Source of the DNA: Pomphorhynchus laevis
Lineage: Eukaryota > Acanthocephala > Palaeacanthocephala > Echinorhynchida > Pomphorhynchidae
DNA length: 64,000 nucleotides
Direction: 5' to 3'
Assembly: GCA_012934845.2 (NCBI GenBank)
Contig: WNNJ02000171.1
Location: forward strand, 168,336 to 232,335
The notes below the pieces were generated by a model. It saw nothing but the letters and a program-made list of their open reading frames with translations, was not told where the DNA came from and did no database searches. The position numbers and the translations under genes are program-made. Below, one piece after another: positions 33,305-45,032 of the stretch (positions within the stretch are counted from its first letter, which is position 1; each line of letters opens with the position of its first letter).

Positions 33305-35750
33305 TGTCTTCTAAAATTGCACCACTCAGGATCTGCCACACATCTGAAGGCTCAATCACCGCACACGATGGTCGATAGTCTCGATATGAGGAGCTTCATA
33401 TATCTTAGTCTTTGCTCCGGGGTACGTCCTCTTGAATAGAAGACTAATCTCGAGTTTGCCAAGATACACCAGAAGCGCACTTGAGCAATCCCTCTTAATG
33501 ACAGATATTGAGTCCGTTTCAGATCTTATCTAGCTCTCAACATTACACTCTAGAACCTATTCAAGTCAGATCCAGCGATTCCATCTAACCAGAATAGTAA
33601 ACCCCATATATTTTACTCGATGTGTAAATGCTGGGTATGGTTGATTATTCATAATGGAATAAATATATGATATTGTTAGTCTCTTTAGTTGCTACTAGGT
33701 TCATCTGCGCCATGACAAATAACCACCTACGATTTGGAAGAGTTGAGAATAAGATTAGCTGGGGGAACTTATCTTTTAATCTTAAAAAGAATTGGATAAT
33801 GTTATAGACTACATCTTTGCATCTGTGTACAAAGTACAAGACTGTGGTATCATCAGCGTGTACCACTCGATGTTGATCGCGTTAAAAATGTTTGAACAGT
33901 ACAATGGATGTAGCAAGAAATAAGACAGTTGAGAGTGGAGATTCGTGAAGCACACTTGTAATTGGGTAGAACTGGCGTGCATCAGGGCCATATTCGTAAA
34001 AGCATCGCTTAGTGTACAGCAATATATCCAACCCGTAACAATTCTCGATAGCAAATCGAGAGACCGAAGAGACGAGGTAACACACGGAATGAATATGCGT
34101 CGAATGCAACAGAAAAATTCAAGAAAGACAGCTACAGCAAGGTGATGACTGCTAACATGACAAAAATGATGCACTTTTATCGATAGCTGAATGGACTGAG
34201 TGACTTGTCACGAGCCATGGAAACAAGGTGGGATTGAATTACGCCTACTTAAATCGTTGCGAATTTTACGCTTAAACAACTTTTTGTAAATGAAGTTAAG
34301 GAAGTTTTGGATCAAAGTGAGCCGCATATTTTTAAGACAAGTAATGAAAAGTGAACTCACTTCATCACCGGGTGCCCCTACGTGTTTCGACAACGCGACT
34401 TTGTAGCTCTTACATGTGCTTACAGAGATGTCAATAGAGAGTGCATCCTCGAGGTTTGAACTCTGAATATAGAGTTTGCAGTGTACACGCCTCCACCATT
34501 CGGCCACACGGGGCAAGTAATATAATTTAGTACAAGTAATGGGATTTATTTTAGATAAAAACAGTCTACGACTAACATTAATGCCAGCGATATCGGAAGG
34601 GTTGGCTAACAGCAAAGTGATGACAACCTCCTTTCTCTGACTCTCTGTCAATAGCTGACAGACGCGAATGGAGAGTGGCGCATGGTTTTTGGAGGTTCCT
34701 GAAAGCGGACCCCAGGAGTTAAGAATATCTGTAACAGAAAGATCCCTAATCCTCCAAAACTTTATCAATACCTATGCTACTAAGCCAGTCCGATGCACAC
34801 TTTTTCCAGCTAACAAACTTCTTGAACATTTTCCAGAAGGAAGACTAAGAAGGACTAAAATGAGTAATGCTAGCCTTATTACTGCTCAGTTTAAGTCTAT
34901 ACTTAGAAATTCAATGTTCTTTTGAGAGAGCTTGTCTGAAAGAAACAGAGAGATTAGAAAGGTGTAACATTTTTGCTAGGACCTTGAGTTTTGTTGGATT
35001 GGGATTGAAAATTCGACCTTTATAGGTAGTCGAAAAAATTCCGGTAGTTTCCGATGCTAGATGGGAATTGAATATAGTCGAAATCGCATTACCTACAACA
35101 GAAAAGAGTCCATTAGCTGACTGAAAGAGCGCCACTCTGATTGGATTAAAGTGAAACCTTCTTCTCAGTAGCGTTTTTATCCAACCGTTAAGGAAGTAGG
35201 TTATGTGAGGTGGATATTTGCTGGCTGGACTGTTCATTACATAAGGGCCACTTCTTATGTAGCAGTAGTATGTTGGGGAGTTAATTAGTTGATGTACAAT
35301 GAAAGTTGGGATGGTAGTTTATGTATAGGATATTCGTTCCTGGCTATGCGTAGTATAGCCAAACGATATTTTACGCAAACGATACTTTAATCATGCTCTC
35401 GTAGTATTTGACCGTGTTATACACGACTCTGTTACGAAAGTTGCTTGCGAAGTCTCTTAGAAATCGATTATATAGAGAATGCCTTTCTGTAGGCTGTAGC
35501 AGGGTTACAATACCCAATTTTTTTGTCTTGGGGACTGGAGGAAGTAATTATTCTCCCCCTCAACAATTGAAAAGCCACTAACCTAGAAGGTAATCGATGA
35601 ATGGTCTTCTTTTACCTGATTCTGCACATTTTCGGTTGGAATTTCCATTGTTTTCAAGGAAAACTCGTTGTAGCAAAGTTCTTTGAACCTCCGACGTTGT
35701 TTCGTTTACTCATGTTTTTCCTCTTTTATTTTTGCAAGTGTTTGCATTTC
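33305..35750 (-). mobile_element. LINE copy B, internally deleted
   Basis: A minus-strand member of the same family. Its 5' end (35,750 to 35,460) matches ORF1 N-terminal DNA of copies A and E. At about 35,450-35,270 it jumps into ORF2, so most of ORF1 and the endonuclease are missing. RT pieces follow: 34,911-35,237 (pre-RT), 34,208-34,768, 33,809-34,174 (RT A/B region, LEFFCCIRRI) and 33,645-33,866 (HADDTTVLY, a changed YADD). The 3' end is near 33,305. Confidence 0.75.
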
Positions 35751-35932
35751 GAAACATGTATCACAAGCTTGTTAGACGCCGCACACAACTCCACACTATC
35801 TATGCCAGTTTGCAAATTATCAACATCCTCACATGAATAAGTGGGCCGTCATATTTTTAAATCATTTGCATACAAACATGATCGAGAGCGAATGCACCCA
35901 GGCAAATCGTTAACAACTCAAACTGACAATTT

Positions 35933-36595
35933 GTGCACGTCGGAGATTCAAAAGAATTTGTAAGTAACTTTAAAAAACTAACTATGGAGGCAGCTGGTCT
36001 AATGAATTTTGATTATGAATTGTTCTTGAAAATATGGCCAACGCTGGACAGTCGTCAGGGGGATACTGTGGATGATCGAGAGAATATTTCTGAACGCTTG
36101 GAACGCTCTCTTAATCATTTCTTGTTGGGTTTTCTTAATTCGAAGGGTGTTTTGCGTTTTTACATTGACCATGTCGAAGTCAACTTCCAGGGGTTCATAG
36201 GTTACGATTGTGATGAAGTATTTATCGAGGGCAGTGATGACACTGTATATGTTCATGGAGAAATCAACGTGGGATCTATCGACGATGCAGATGAACGATC
36301 TAAAGACTTGTCTGATAACAGAATCGAAACCGAAAGAGAGTGTGATGATGCTCTTATTGATTGCAGAACTGGAAACGCCAGTGATGAGGATTGTGAGGAT
36401 AGCTGGGCTTATAGTTTAGAGGTTGACACTGTAGATACCTTTAATATTGTCGGTGTAATTGATGTTCTATCATATAACAGAATCAATGACTGCAACGGTT
36501 ATGGGAATGACTACCTTGCGAATATAACGCTGATGGGGGACAACAACGATTCTGGAAATTACCAACGCTATAGTGTGGAAAAAGAATGGTTTTAA
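35933..36595 (+). CDS. Acidic hypothetical protein, 220 residues
   Basis: An uninterrupted frame with an ordinary N-terminal half (LFLKIWPTL, LNHFLLGFL) and a strongly acidic middle with many Asp and Glu (DDRENISERLE, DDADERSKDL, SDEDCEDSW). I recognise no domain. It does not match the LINE or PLE proteins here. It could be a host gene or exon, or an unidentified element ORF. Base composition is less AT-rich than the flanks. No splice sites are assigned. Confidence 0.4.
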   Translation: MHVGDSKEFVSNFKKLTMEAAGLMNFDYELFLKIWPTLDSRQGDTVDDRENISERLERSLNHFLLGFLNSKGVLRFYIDHVEVNFQGFIGYDCDEVFIEGSDDTVYVHGEINVGSIDDADERSKDLSDNRIETERECDDALIDCRTGNASDEDCEDSWAYSLEVDTVDTFNIVGVIDVLSYNRINDCNGYGNDYLANITLMGDNNDSGNYQRYSVEKEWF

Positions 36596-36679
36596 AAAGG
36601 CTTGATGCTTCCGATTGTGGTTGTTTCACTGATACAGTAACATGTTGGAAATTCAAAAGAAAATAATGCCGACTACAAA

Positions 36680-37725
36680 GCAAATCTGGTACCACTTAAC
36701 TTCTCTGCTAAGTTCCGAAGTTGTCTCACCTGTGATTGCCTTGGCTGCGGTGTGGAGTTCGGAAGCGTAAGTCCTTTAAGAAGACGGGCAGTGGAAGGCT
36801 CCTTTAGACTGGAAGAACAAAGCTCTGAAGGAGGTGATGTGTTCGAACAGAAGGGAGAGCGATCTCCCTTCTTGAAGTAGGGAAGAACAATTAACTGCTT
36901 CCACACATTAGGAAGAGATCTTTCTAAGATTGACTGGCGAAAAATTGCACAGAGATGAATGCAAATTGAGCCTGCTAATCTGCGCAGATAAACAGAAGGT
37001 AGCAAGTCACAACCTCTTAAATTATTTGCTTTTAGACGGCGTAATTCGGAATAGACTTTAGCTGGCGTTATCAAATTGTCAAGGTTCAACTCAAGACACG
37101 TGTCAGAGTAAGTGTTTAACACACTAGATTCCATACAAAAAGTTTCATGTTCATTTGTGCGTTCTACTGAAGTGCAATAGTGTGCCGCAAACTCTTCAGC
37201 TAGGTCATTCGCGGAAATGTCATAGAAGTAGTGACAAATCGAAGAATCAACAGCTCACCTACTTGATAGGTACTAAAAAAGGACCTTTAAATCGTATTTA
37301 AACTGGTTAGCAAATGCATTCCCAAATGCACACCGCTTCTTTCTCTTCAATGAATTAAATAAATTTCTTGCCTGCTTGAAAACATCATAACTACACTCTC
37401 CAACTTTGTAGCGATTGAAGATCAAATTACGAGTCTTCAATGTTGAACGTAACTCAGAATCGAACCAGTCGTTGGTCACATAAAGAATACCACCTCCACC
37501 TCTTCCACTTTCACGATCACTGCGGAAAATAAGATAACCAGGAATGGAGACTTCATTATCAACAATATCACCATATAGCTATGATTCTGTGATAGCAAGT
37601 AACTTAGGACGAATTAACTGAACTATATATCTCAGTTCATCTACCTTCGATATAACATTACGAACATTACAATGGAGTATTTCACAATGCCCCAACATAT
37701 CTATGGGAGTACTCCTATCACCCCT
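36680..37725 (-). pseudogene. CR1/L2-like LINE ORF2 fragment
   Basis: Minus strand 37,725-37,480: ILHCNVRNVISKVDELR, RPKLLAITES, PGYLIFRSDRESGRGGGG, the start of an APE endonuclease (ITE[T/S] motif and the DR..GGG motif). It then jumps to NDWFDSELRSTLKTRN (37,273-37,479), normally hundreds of residues later, so the catalytic His/Asp part is deleted. ORF 36,673-37,134 has RSLPNVWKQLIVLPYFKKGDRS, the entry to the RT. No palm motifs follow. Confidence 0.65.
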
Positions 37726-37757
37726 TACACATCCTAATAAACCGGACGCTAAACCAT

Positions 37758-39215
37758 TTAGACTCTGATAGGCAGAGTAGACGAGCCTGTTTCGATTACA
37801 GAATGCACGCGAGGCGACATGACTAGTGGGCTCCGACTCAGCCGTATGCGTCGCCTCACAACCTGAAAATTTTTCACATAGAGATTTGTTTCTCCTTTAG
37901 CAACACGAGATGCTAGTCCCTCTTTAGCCTTCGATAATTTTTTTTCGTTCTGATACATCAAGATCTTTACACAGGCGAATATTAGACCCTTTGAGACGGA
38001 AAGAATTTAGCAACATCAAGGTTATGGAAGACAACCTTGAATAGTCGAGGTTTATTATATATAGCATTACGCTTACTTAGGCGGAAATAGCGACAAGTTT
38101 AACTTTTTGGACGGTTTCAATGTCACCTGAGCCAAGTACATTGGCCAGAATAGACCTCAAACTCTGAATGTCATCATTCAGTCGTGCTTGCGCATTCTCG
38201 AAAATAGACTCGAGCACATTAGCCGGAATAACTGAGCATCCTCTATTAGATATACGCTTCTTTGAGATCACTTTATTAAGATCATCACAGGATACAGCCA
38301 GTTGTATATCTTTACATGCACTTAAGCTGGGTATTTGAGTATCCGTTTGAGCAATCTTCCTCAAGCTAGATAAGTCTGTCTGGGTCTGTGAATCATGAGA
38401 CCCTAAAGAACTTGATGGTGACATCGAGGTGACGTGTGCGTTGCCCGAGGAAACGCACTGACCATATTTGTTTGAAATAGTTGGAAATGTCGAATTGTGA
38501 GCATTCAACATCTAAGGTATATCACTTTGTGGAATCGCCTTATCATACAGAGTATATTTCGAGACCTCGTCAAGCAGTCTTCTCACTGGATTCGGAGTGG
38601 AATAGGAAGAACGTAAATGTCCCCACTTCCAAATACGAGATGTTACAGGTTCATCGCTGCCGACATGAGTGCCAGTTGTTCGAGTTCGGTTGTCAATATG
38701 TAAAGAAAGATCGAGAGAAGGTTAATCAACGACAACGCAGGTAGCCATATCGTTCGTGGCCTGTGAATCTTTCGGGAATGTATTTTCAGCAGTGCGTTGC
38801 AATTCGCGGTCGTTTGTATCTTTATCAAGGAGTACAACGCATGCAGTCGTATCATCTCCAAACTACACATCCCCGTGAAATATATTTTTAAGAGGGTGTT
38901 GAGCTTTGAAAAAGGATATTTTATCGTCCATGAGCGATTGACCATGTGCTTCTTCAAATTCAACCAAACGTTTTCTCAAAACATTGAACTCCTTCACAGC
39001 ACAAAAGACACAAATAAGCATCATCGGAGTTGTTCTTTAACTTTTTCATGCAAAAAGTGGTCGAGGTGTCACACAAATCGTTCGAACACTGAACTTGGAC
39101 AAATGTAGACTCATCAATTAAGCTCGCGTTTGGAGATACGGTGTTTACAGTGGATTTCTTAGCTTTAGACTTCGATGTTTTTGTGTCATTATGTGTTTTG
39201 CTTTGATCGTATGAG
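37758..39215 (-). pseudogene. CR1/L2-like LINE ORF1
   Basis: From about 39,215 the minus strand reads KSTVNTVSPNASLIDESTF, then C-x4-C...C...C-x2-C spacing (QCSNDLCD, TFCMKK, LCLLCC), suggestive of a PHD-like finger found in some CR1/L2 ORF1 proteins. A middle ORF (38,077-38,511) has a short coiled-coil-like segment. The last part (37,758-37,961) holds KLSKAKEGLASRVAKGETNL and VKNFQVVRRR, a block typical of ORF1 C-termini in this LINE group. Stops separate the pieces. Confidence 0.6.
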
Positions 39216-39436
39216 ATATGATGTATGTTTTTAGTTACTCAACTATTATTCTATAATTATGTATCTGTTTAATATAGTAGTTCCAATATATTTAATCAAT
39301 CTGATTCGGATGGCATTTTTCAATATATTTTGTGTACGAAATAAAATCGGCTTTATATATTTTGATTTCCATGATTTGAAGGACATAATTAAATTATATA
39401 TAATAATATGATAAATAACATATATATGTATATATA

Positions 39437-40985
39437 TAGTTTTTAAATCCGATGAGTTAAACTGTGCTCCGGGAGCTAATAAGCTTCAGTTTTATAATTG
39501 TAAATGTTGCCAAAAACCGGAGTTCGATTACAAGTAGAGCAGACTTCCTTATTACTCCTAGACGAGCTGATGGTAGCCGGCAGCACTCATCAGTAGGGTA
39601 AACTACCATCAGTCGTTTCGGCTGCCTTGTGATATATTAAAAGGCATCTCCGAGAATTTGCTTACGTGGTAGCATGGGCATTACCTCTTTAAACTAACCA
39701 TGTGCTTTCTTGATCATCCTAATTTTATTCAGCAAAAATTTAACTTGCTGTCGTTGCTTGCTTTCTCACAGGATCCTTTGAAGGATACGTTTTTATAGTT
39801 TTTAAATCCGATTGAGTTAAACTGTGCTCCGGGAGCTAATAAGCTTCAGTTTCGTAATTGTGAATGTTGCCAAATCCTGAGTTCGATTACAAGTAGATCA
39901 GACTTTCTTATCACTCCTAGACGAGCTGATGGTTGCCGGTAGCACTTATCAGTAAGAACTACCATCAGTCGTTTCGACTGCCTTGTGATATATTAAATAG
40001 GCATTTCTGAGAATTTGCTTACGTGGTAGCATATGCCTGGCCTCTTTAAGCTAACCGTGTGCTTTCCGAACCATCCTAGTTTTATTCGGCAGGAATTTTA
40101 CTTGATGTCGTTGCTTGCTTTCTCACAGAATCCTTTGGAGAATACATTTTTATAATGTTAAATCATATTATATTAAACTGTGCTCCGTGAACTACCATCA
40201 GTCTGTTTCGGCGCCTTGTGATATATTAAAAAGGCATCTCCGAGAATTTGCTAAGTTTGTAGCATGGACCTAGCCTCTTTAAACTAACCATGTGCTTTCC
40301 GGATCATCCTAATTTTATTCAACAGGATTTTTACTTGCTGTCGTTGCTTGCTTTCTCACATGATCATTTGGAGTATACATTTTTATAATGTTAAATCATA
40401 TTGTGTTAAACGGTAAGCACGTGGTTAGTTTAAAGGGGCTAGGTCCATGCTACTACGTTATCAGATTATTTAAGATGGCTTTTTAATATATCACAATGCA
40501 GCTGAAACGACTGATGGAAGTTCACACTACTGATAAGTGCTGATGGCTACCATCGGCTCGTTTAGGAGTGATAAGAAAGTCTGATCTACTTGTAATCGAA
40601 CTCCGGATTTGGCAATATTTACAATTATGAAACTGAAACTTATTAGCTCCCGGAGCACAGTTTAATATAATATGATTTAACATTATAAAAATGTATTCTC
40701 CAAAGGATCTTGTGAGAAAGCAAGCAACGACATCAGGTAAAATTCCTGCCGAATAAAACTAGGATGGTCCGGAAAGCACACGGTTAGCTTAAAGAGGCCA
40801 GGCATATGCTACCACGTAAGCAAATTCTCAGAAATGCCTATTTAATATATCACAAGGCAGCCGAAACGACTGATGGTAGTTCTTACTGATGAGTGCTGCC
40901 GGCTACTATTAGATTGTCTAGCAGTGATAACGAAGTCCGCTCTGCTTGTAATCGAACTCCGGTTCTTGGCAAAATTCTTGATTAT
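39437..40985. repeat. Array of ~358-bp repeats, direct then inverted
   Basis: Unit 1 at 39,437-39,794 and unit 2 at 39,795-40,148 are direct copies (both start TTTTTAAATCCGAT and contain GAGTTCGATTACAAGTAGA). Unit 3 (40,149-40,405) is direct but lacks about 110 bp inside. Units 4 (about 40,412-40,690) and 5 (40,690-40,980) are inverted. The whole is an imperfect palindrome centred near 40,408. Each unit holds CTGATGGTAG and CTACCATCAG arms. A weak B-box-like GAGTTCGATT hints at Pol III ancestry. No ORF. Confidence 0.85.
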
Positions 40986-41060
40986 ATAATCTATATATAA
41001 TCTATACATAATCCATATATATAATCAATATATATAATCTATATATTCTGTATAACTTTG
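40980..41060. repeat. AT-rich microsatellite (TATATAATC)n-like
   Basis: Imperfect repeats of TATATAATCTATA next to the palindromic array. Confidence 0.7.
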
Positions 41061-41890
41061 ATTTAAAGAGTTATCTGTTTTTAGTGATTATTATCTTGAA
41101 CTAAGATGCGGGACGAAAGGATCAATATGCTCATCAACAAGTGATTGCTGTCAATGGTATATATGTGTATACAGTCAGCAATGTCAACAAATGTGTTGTC
41201 AATCAGATTGTGCGAACATCAAATGCAATTCCGATGAACTTATTAATAAGGGCGTTTGATTGCGTATTTTACAAATGAAACAAATGTCTGTAATTTTTAA
41301 TATCGACGTCTGCTTATAAATCATATTCTAGCTAAAAATAACGCTTACGATTTGTTTCTCAACCTTTTTTAAATTTTAGAAATTAATCTAGTTAAAAACA
41401 TCGGGTGATATAAGATGTATATTTTAATAATATACTTGTATTTATTAATATTGTACATTATAAGATATTTAATATGCACTATTCCAGCCTGGTTTGGTTT
41501 ATTAGACTCTGTTTAATTATAATTTTTTTTAAATAGTCTGTTCTCTGAACCAAGAAGAGATAAATTAAATGAAGGATATATTTTGATGACTACTGGATAC
41601 CATTAGACATATCTACCGATATCATCAGGCCTATGAACAAAACAAAAAATACCAGTCTTATTTGTTAGTAAATAATTGATTTACTGCCGGACAATAAGCC
41701 CTTATTTGAATATGAAAAGAAAATTACAATTAAATCCTATTGATATTTTGCTAACCTCTGCTATTATGTTAAAAAATTTGCTAACCTAACAGAGGTTAGC
41801 GAAATATCAAAAAAAAGTCCTTCTTTATTTAAACCTTCTCCAATAATTCTTTATCAATAAATGGAGCATTATCAACTATTTAAAACTATT
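41061..41890. other. Spacer with one hairpin
   Basis: No gene recognised. It holds a 19-nt inverted repeat at 41,742-41,808. Confidence 0.4.
41742..41808. repeat. 19-nt inverted repeat
   Basis: Left arm GATATTTTGCTAACCTCTG (41,742-41,760), right arm 41,790-41,808 with one mismatch, 29-nt loop. Confidence 0.8.
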
Positions 41891-41894
41891 TAAT

Positions 41895-42145
41895 CCTTCA
41901 GATTGTGGAACAATATTATCTTCACAGATATTGTTCTTATTTTTGATACAGCAGTACTCTACTAATCAGCATGGGTTGGCCTCATCAGCTGCTGATCCAG
42001 ACCTACATTTCTCGTGTCAACCCTTACTATTTGCTTACTCCGTACAAATGATGAGGATGGTATTCGAACTTAGTACATCTGTATCGCGATTCAACGCTTC
42101 ATTCACTAGGCTGGATGCTCCAGTAGTGTAGATATACATTTCTGT
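41895..42145 (-). mobile_element. tRNA-derived SINE, copy 1
   Basis: The minus strand begins ACTGGAGCATCCAGCCTAGTG (A-box-like), has GCGTTGAATCGCGATACAG, then a B-box-like AAGTTCGAATACC, then a body ending near the AGATTGTG tail region. It matches copies 2 and 3 over about 250 bp. Confidence 0.75.
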
Positions 42146-42189
42146 ATATTACTTTTAGTAGAGGGTCGTATTCTAATATATTATTTTTT

Positions 42190-42315
42190 GTAGGGGATCG
42201 TATCTATGCTGATAAGTAGCGTAATGATGTATCAAAAATAGGAACAATACCTTTGAGGATAAAATCGTATCACAATTTGAAGTATTACAGCTCACTGATG
42301 CAATCAAATTAAATA
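42190..42315 (+). mobile_element. SINE 3' part (truncated copy)
   Basis: TAGCGTAATGATGTATCAAAAATAGGAACAATACC... to CAGCTCACTGATGCAATCAAA corresponds to the second half of copies 2 and 3. The tRNA-like head is missing. Confidence 0.65.
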
Positions 42316-42468
42316 AAAAACATTCATTGCAAGTTGAAGCATGAAAAACAGTGATCCGGCGAGTGGATTCGGCTAGCGGATCACACATAGGTAGGTATCT
42401 AATAGATCGTTAGAATACGTTCCCCTACCAAAAGTAATACACAGAAATGTATATATCACTGCTCCAGT

Positions 42469-42735
42469 AATATACATCACTGGAGCAGTGAGCCTAGCAA
42501 TATAGCGTTAAATCGCGATACAGGCGTTCTGAGTTCGAATCCGATCAGCACCAGTGTACGGAGTAAGCAGATAATAAGGGTCGAAACGTGAAATGTAGGT
42601 CTGGGTCAGCAACTGAGGAGATCCACTCATTCTTATTAGTAGCGTCCTTCTGTATAAAAAATAGGAACAATACTGGCGAGGATAATGTCATGCCACAATC
42701 AGAAGAATTTCAGCTCACAAATGCAATTAAATTAA
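42469..42735 (+). mobile_element. tRNA-derived SINE, copy 2
   Basis: Head CACTGGAGCAGTGAGCCTAG (A box), B box GAGTTCGAATCC at 42,531-42,542 and tail CAGCTCACAAATGCAATTAAA. The spacing between boxes suits a Pol III internal promoter. It is followed directly by a PLE 3' terminus. Confidence 0.78.
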
Positions 42736-42736
42736 T

Positions 42737-43245
42737 CAAATCAGCTAACTGAGTCTACGTATTTAATATAATTATAAAATAAACAAAACATAATAATGCT
42801 AAATCAAAATTTAATAATTAAATAAAATTAATAATTGTTTTTAGATTTTCTATAATTTAAATCAAGTTAAAAAAAAATGAAATTTAAAATAAACGTCATT
42901 TTTATGAATTGACTAATAAATAACAGACGTTGTATCAGAATAAGAATTAGAGGTCATCAGGAGGAACTGCTATGCTATCAGGTTTTGGCCCCTAACTCCT
43001 CTACCCAACATAGCAGCGGGGCCAAATACATGCTAATGATGTATTTCCTCTGAAATAACTATCTAGTATCTTATTCTAATACAAAGTATATTATTTATTA
43101 TCCATCCATAAAATTTGCCACTTAAGAGTTTAAATTTATTCTTTATATTATTGTGTTGATTTATATATTTTACTATTTTCTGCTTAATGTTATTTTTATA
43201 GTAACCTAGTTTAAAATATATATCTATTAAATTATTTAAATGAAA
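42737..43245 (-). mobile_element. PLE 3'-end fragment
   Basis: The 3' terminus (ATCAGCTAACTGAGTC) starts at 42,737; the RNA module is at 42,953-43,030 (minus) and the last codons of the RT end near 43,245. A 5'-truncated insertion. Confidence 0.85.
42950..43032 (-). ncRNA. Candidate ribozyme module (minus)
   Basis: Same core in reverse: GGCCCC, CTGCTATG, TTGGGTA, GAGGAG, GGGGCC, AAAACCTGATAG (first G of GAAA changed to A), CATAGCAG, TTCCTC, CTGATGA. Confidence 0.4.
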
Positions 43246-43339
43246 TAAATCATTTATTGAAAAAAATCATTAATTGCAAGTGGCAGCATGAAAAATACAT
43301 AAAAACATCATTCATCGCAAGTAGCAGCATGAAATGTAT

Positions 43340-43600
43340 ATCTACACCACTGGAGCAGTGAGCCTAATAGATGTAGCGTTGAATCGCGATACAGACGTCC
43401 TGAGTTCGAATCCTATTAGTACCAGTGTACGAAGTAACCAGATAATAAGGGTAGCAAAGAGAAATGTATGTCTGGCTCAACGGCTGATGAGACCCACCTA
43501 GGCTGATTAGTAGCGTCATTTTATATCAAAAAATAGAAACAATACCGGTGAGGATAATGTCATGACACAATCAGAAAATTTTCAGCTCACAAATGCAATC
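43340..43600 (+). mobile_element. tRNA-derived SINE, copy 3
   Basis: Head CCACTGGAGCAGTGAGCCTA, B box GAGTTCGAATCC at 43,402-43,413 and tail CAGCTCACAAATGCAATCAAA near 43,585. Closely similar to copy 2; LINE copy D starts just after it. Confidence 0.78.
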
Positions 43601-43767
43601 AAAAAACAATTAAATAAATAATTGCCGTCATTATTTGACCGCTACTCTCGTTGTCGAACTTGCGGTGGCTTTCGCACAACCATTAAACAGAGTTATATGC
43701 TACATTGGTAATAATCCGGCAGCGATTTGCAAAGGATGTCATGTCGAAATAAATAAATAAAAGGAAA

Positions 43768-44788
43768 ATGTGCAACGAGAAAGCGTGTGTCGGAAGTTTA
43801 AAGAACTCTACTATCACAGCAAAATTCAACGAAAATGAGCTAGTAATGGACAGTTCATCTAACAAAGATAAGTTATCTTCAAACAAAATGAAATCTGTGA
43901 GTAACGATTTTTGTTTGCATGTTGACGGGGTACTACCCCCGTCCATAAACTACTGAATCTTTGTGTGGTAAAAATATTTAAGCCAATGGAAAAGCACAAT
44001 TATTTCAAAATATTCTTGAAAACTTTCGTAAATATACATGAGAACAGGGTGATATTTAACAATGTGAAGTTTTATGACTCTTCCATTAGAATCTCTTTTT
44101 CAACCCCTGATTATCTAAAAGAATATATGGTTTTCTTTTCTGAAAATTACAGTAACATCGGTTCTATAGAAATAAAACCAATCAGGTCCACTCGAAAAAT
44201 AATTGATTTCCCTCCTCAATTGGAGGAGGAGGACTTTAATTCGTTGAACAATAAATTTACAATAAGCAACATAAGACAACCCAAGGGGAGGGACGGCTTA
44301 TCTCTCCTAATCGCCTTTTGCCCAGCGGAAATAATCCATGCCAGATTATTATCGAACAACAATAACAACCCCTTTATGGGATATAATTTGAAATTCGTAT
44401 TAATAGACGAGGACAATCTAACTTACCCCCACTGTGGCGGATGTCATATGTGGGGACACTGGAAGTTCTCATGTGCCTCTTCCCCCAGAAATGCGGGGTT
44501 TGCGGACAAGACACTTGCCCAGATTTTGTGGCGGGTATTAAATGTTCGGCCCTTGCGTTCTGCTCTAACTGCAAGCTAAACCACCCAGCGTGGTCAAGGA
44601 GACGTGAAGCTTTCAAAGCTTACAAGGCTCTGTTTGTTGCTTCTCCTCCCAGATCCTTTGCTGCAGCTACTAACAAAAATGCTGACACTGGTAAACTCTC
44701 CGATTCTGACATCATCCGTTTGATCGATTATAGCAAACGCTCTACATTAGCCTCCATGAAGAAGCTAATCAAGAATTTGGTTAATTAA
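43768..44788 (+). pseudogene. LINE copy D ORF1 (Gag-like, CCHC)
   Basis: Three frames: 43,768-43,956 (N-terminal, HVDGVLPPSIN), 43,965-44,579 (RRM-like middle part and CGGCHMWGHWKFSC, a C-x2-C-x4-H-x4-C knuckle near residue 155) and 44,441-44,788 (CGVCGQDTC, then FCSNCKLNHPAWSRR, the second and third knuckles). Two single-base shifts separate them. This matches Jockey-type Gag, which has three CCHC fingers and coats the RNA. Lysine-rich C-terminal tail. Confidence 0.78.
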
Positions 44789-45032
44789 TTCCTCGGGAAG
44801 CCAGTTGTTCCTGCAAGTCCACCAATTCCAGCAACTAAGAAGAGAGGGCTTCGGCCCCTAAAGTTCCACCCTTGAAAATGGGTAAGCTTCTCAAGGGCAC
44901 GTCTCAAATAGGAAATGAAGATAGTGTTGCCAAGGGGGCATCACCTAAGGCTGGGGCTGGTGGTAAGGGGGTAACCCCCTCACACCTGGCTCAGTCTAGG
45001 TTGACAGTTCCCAATCCAACTAATTCATCACA

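Larger units (their letters stand above)
36680..39215 (-). mobile_element. CR1/L2-like LINE, internally deleted
   Basis: A minus-strand LINE of a second family: ORF1 with a cysteine finger and a conserved VARGETN-type tail, then ORF2 with the start of an APE endonuclease and the start of the RT. A deletion removes most of the endonuclease, and the element stops before the RT palm. The CR1/L2 assignment rests on ORF1 layout and the KKGD block, by eye. Confidence 0.65.

Noticed and set aside
38481-38744. Plus-strand ORF of 87 codons
   Set aside because: Antisense to the CR1/L2-like ORF1, which has recognisable blocks on the minus strand.
42469-42560. Functional tRNA gene
   Set aside because: Repeated in three copies with a common non-tRNA body; no cloverleaf.
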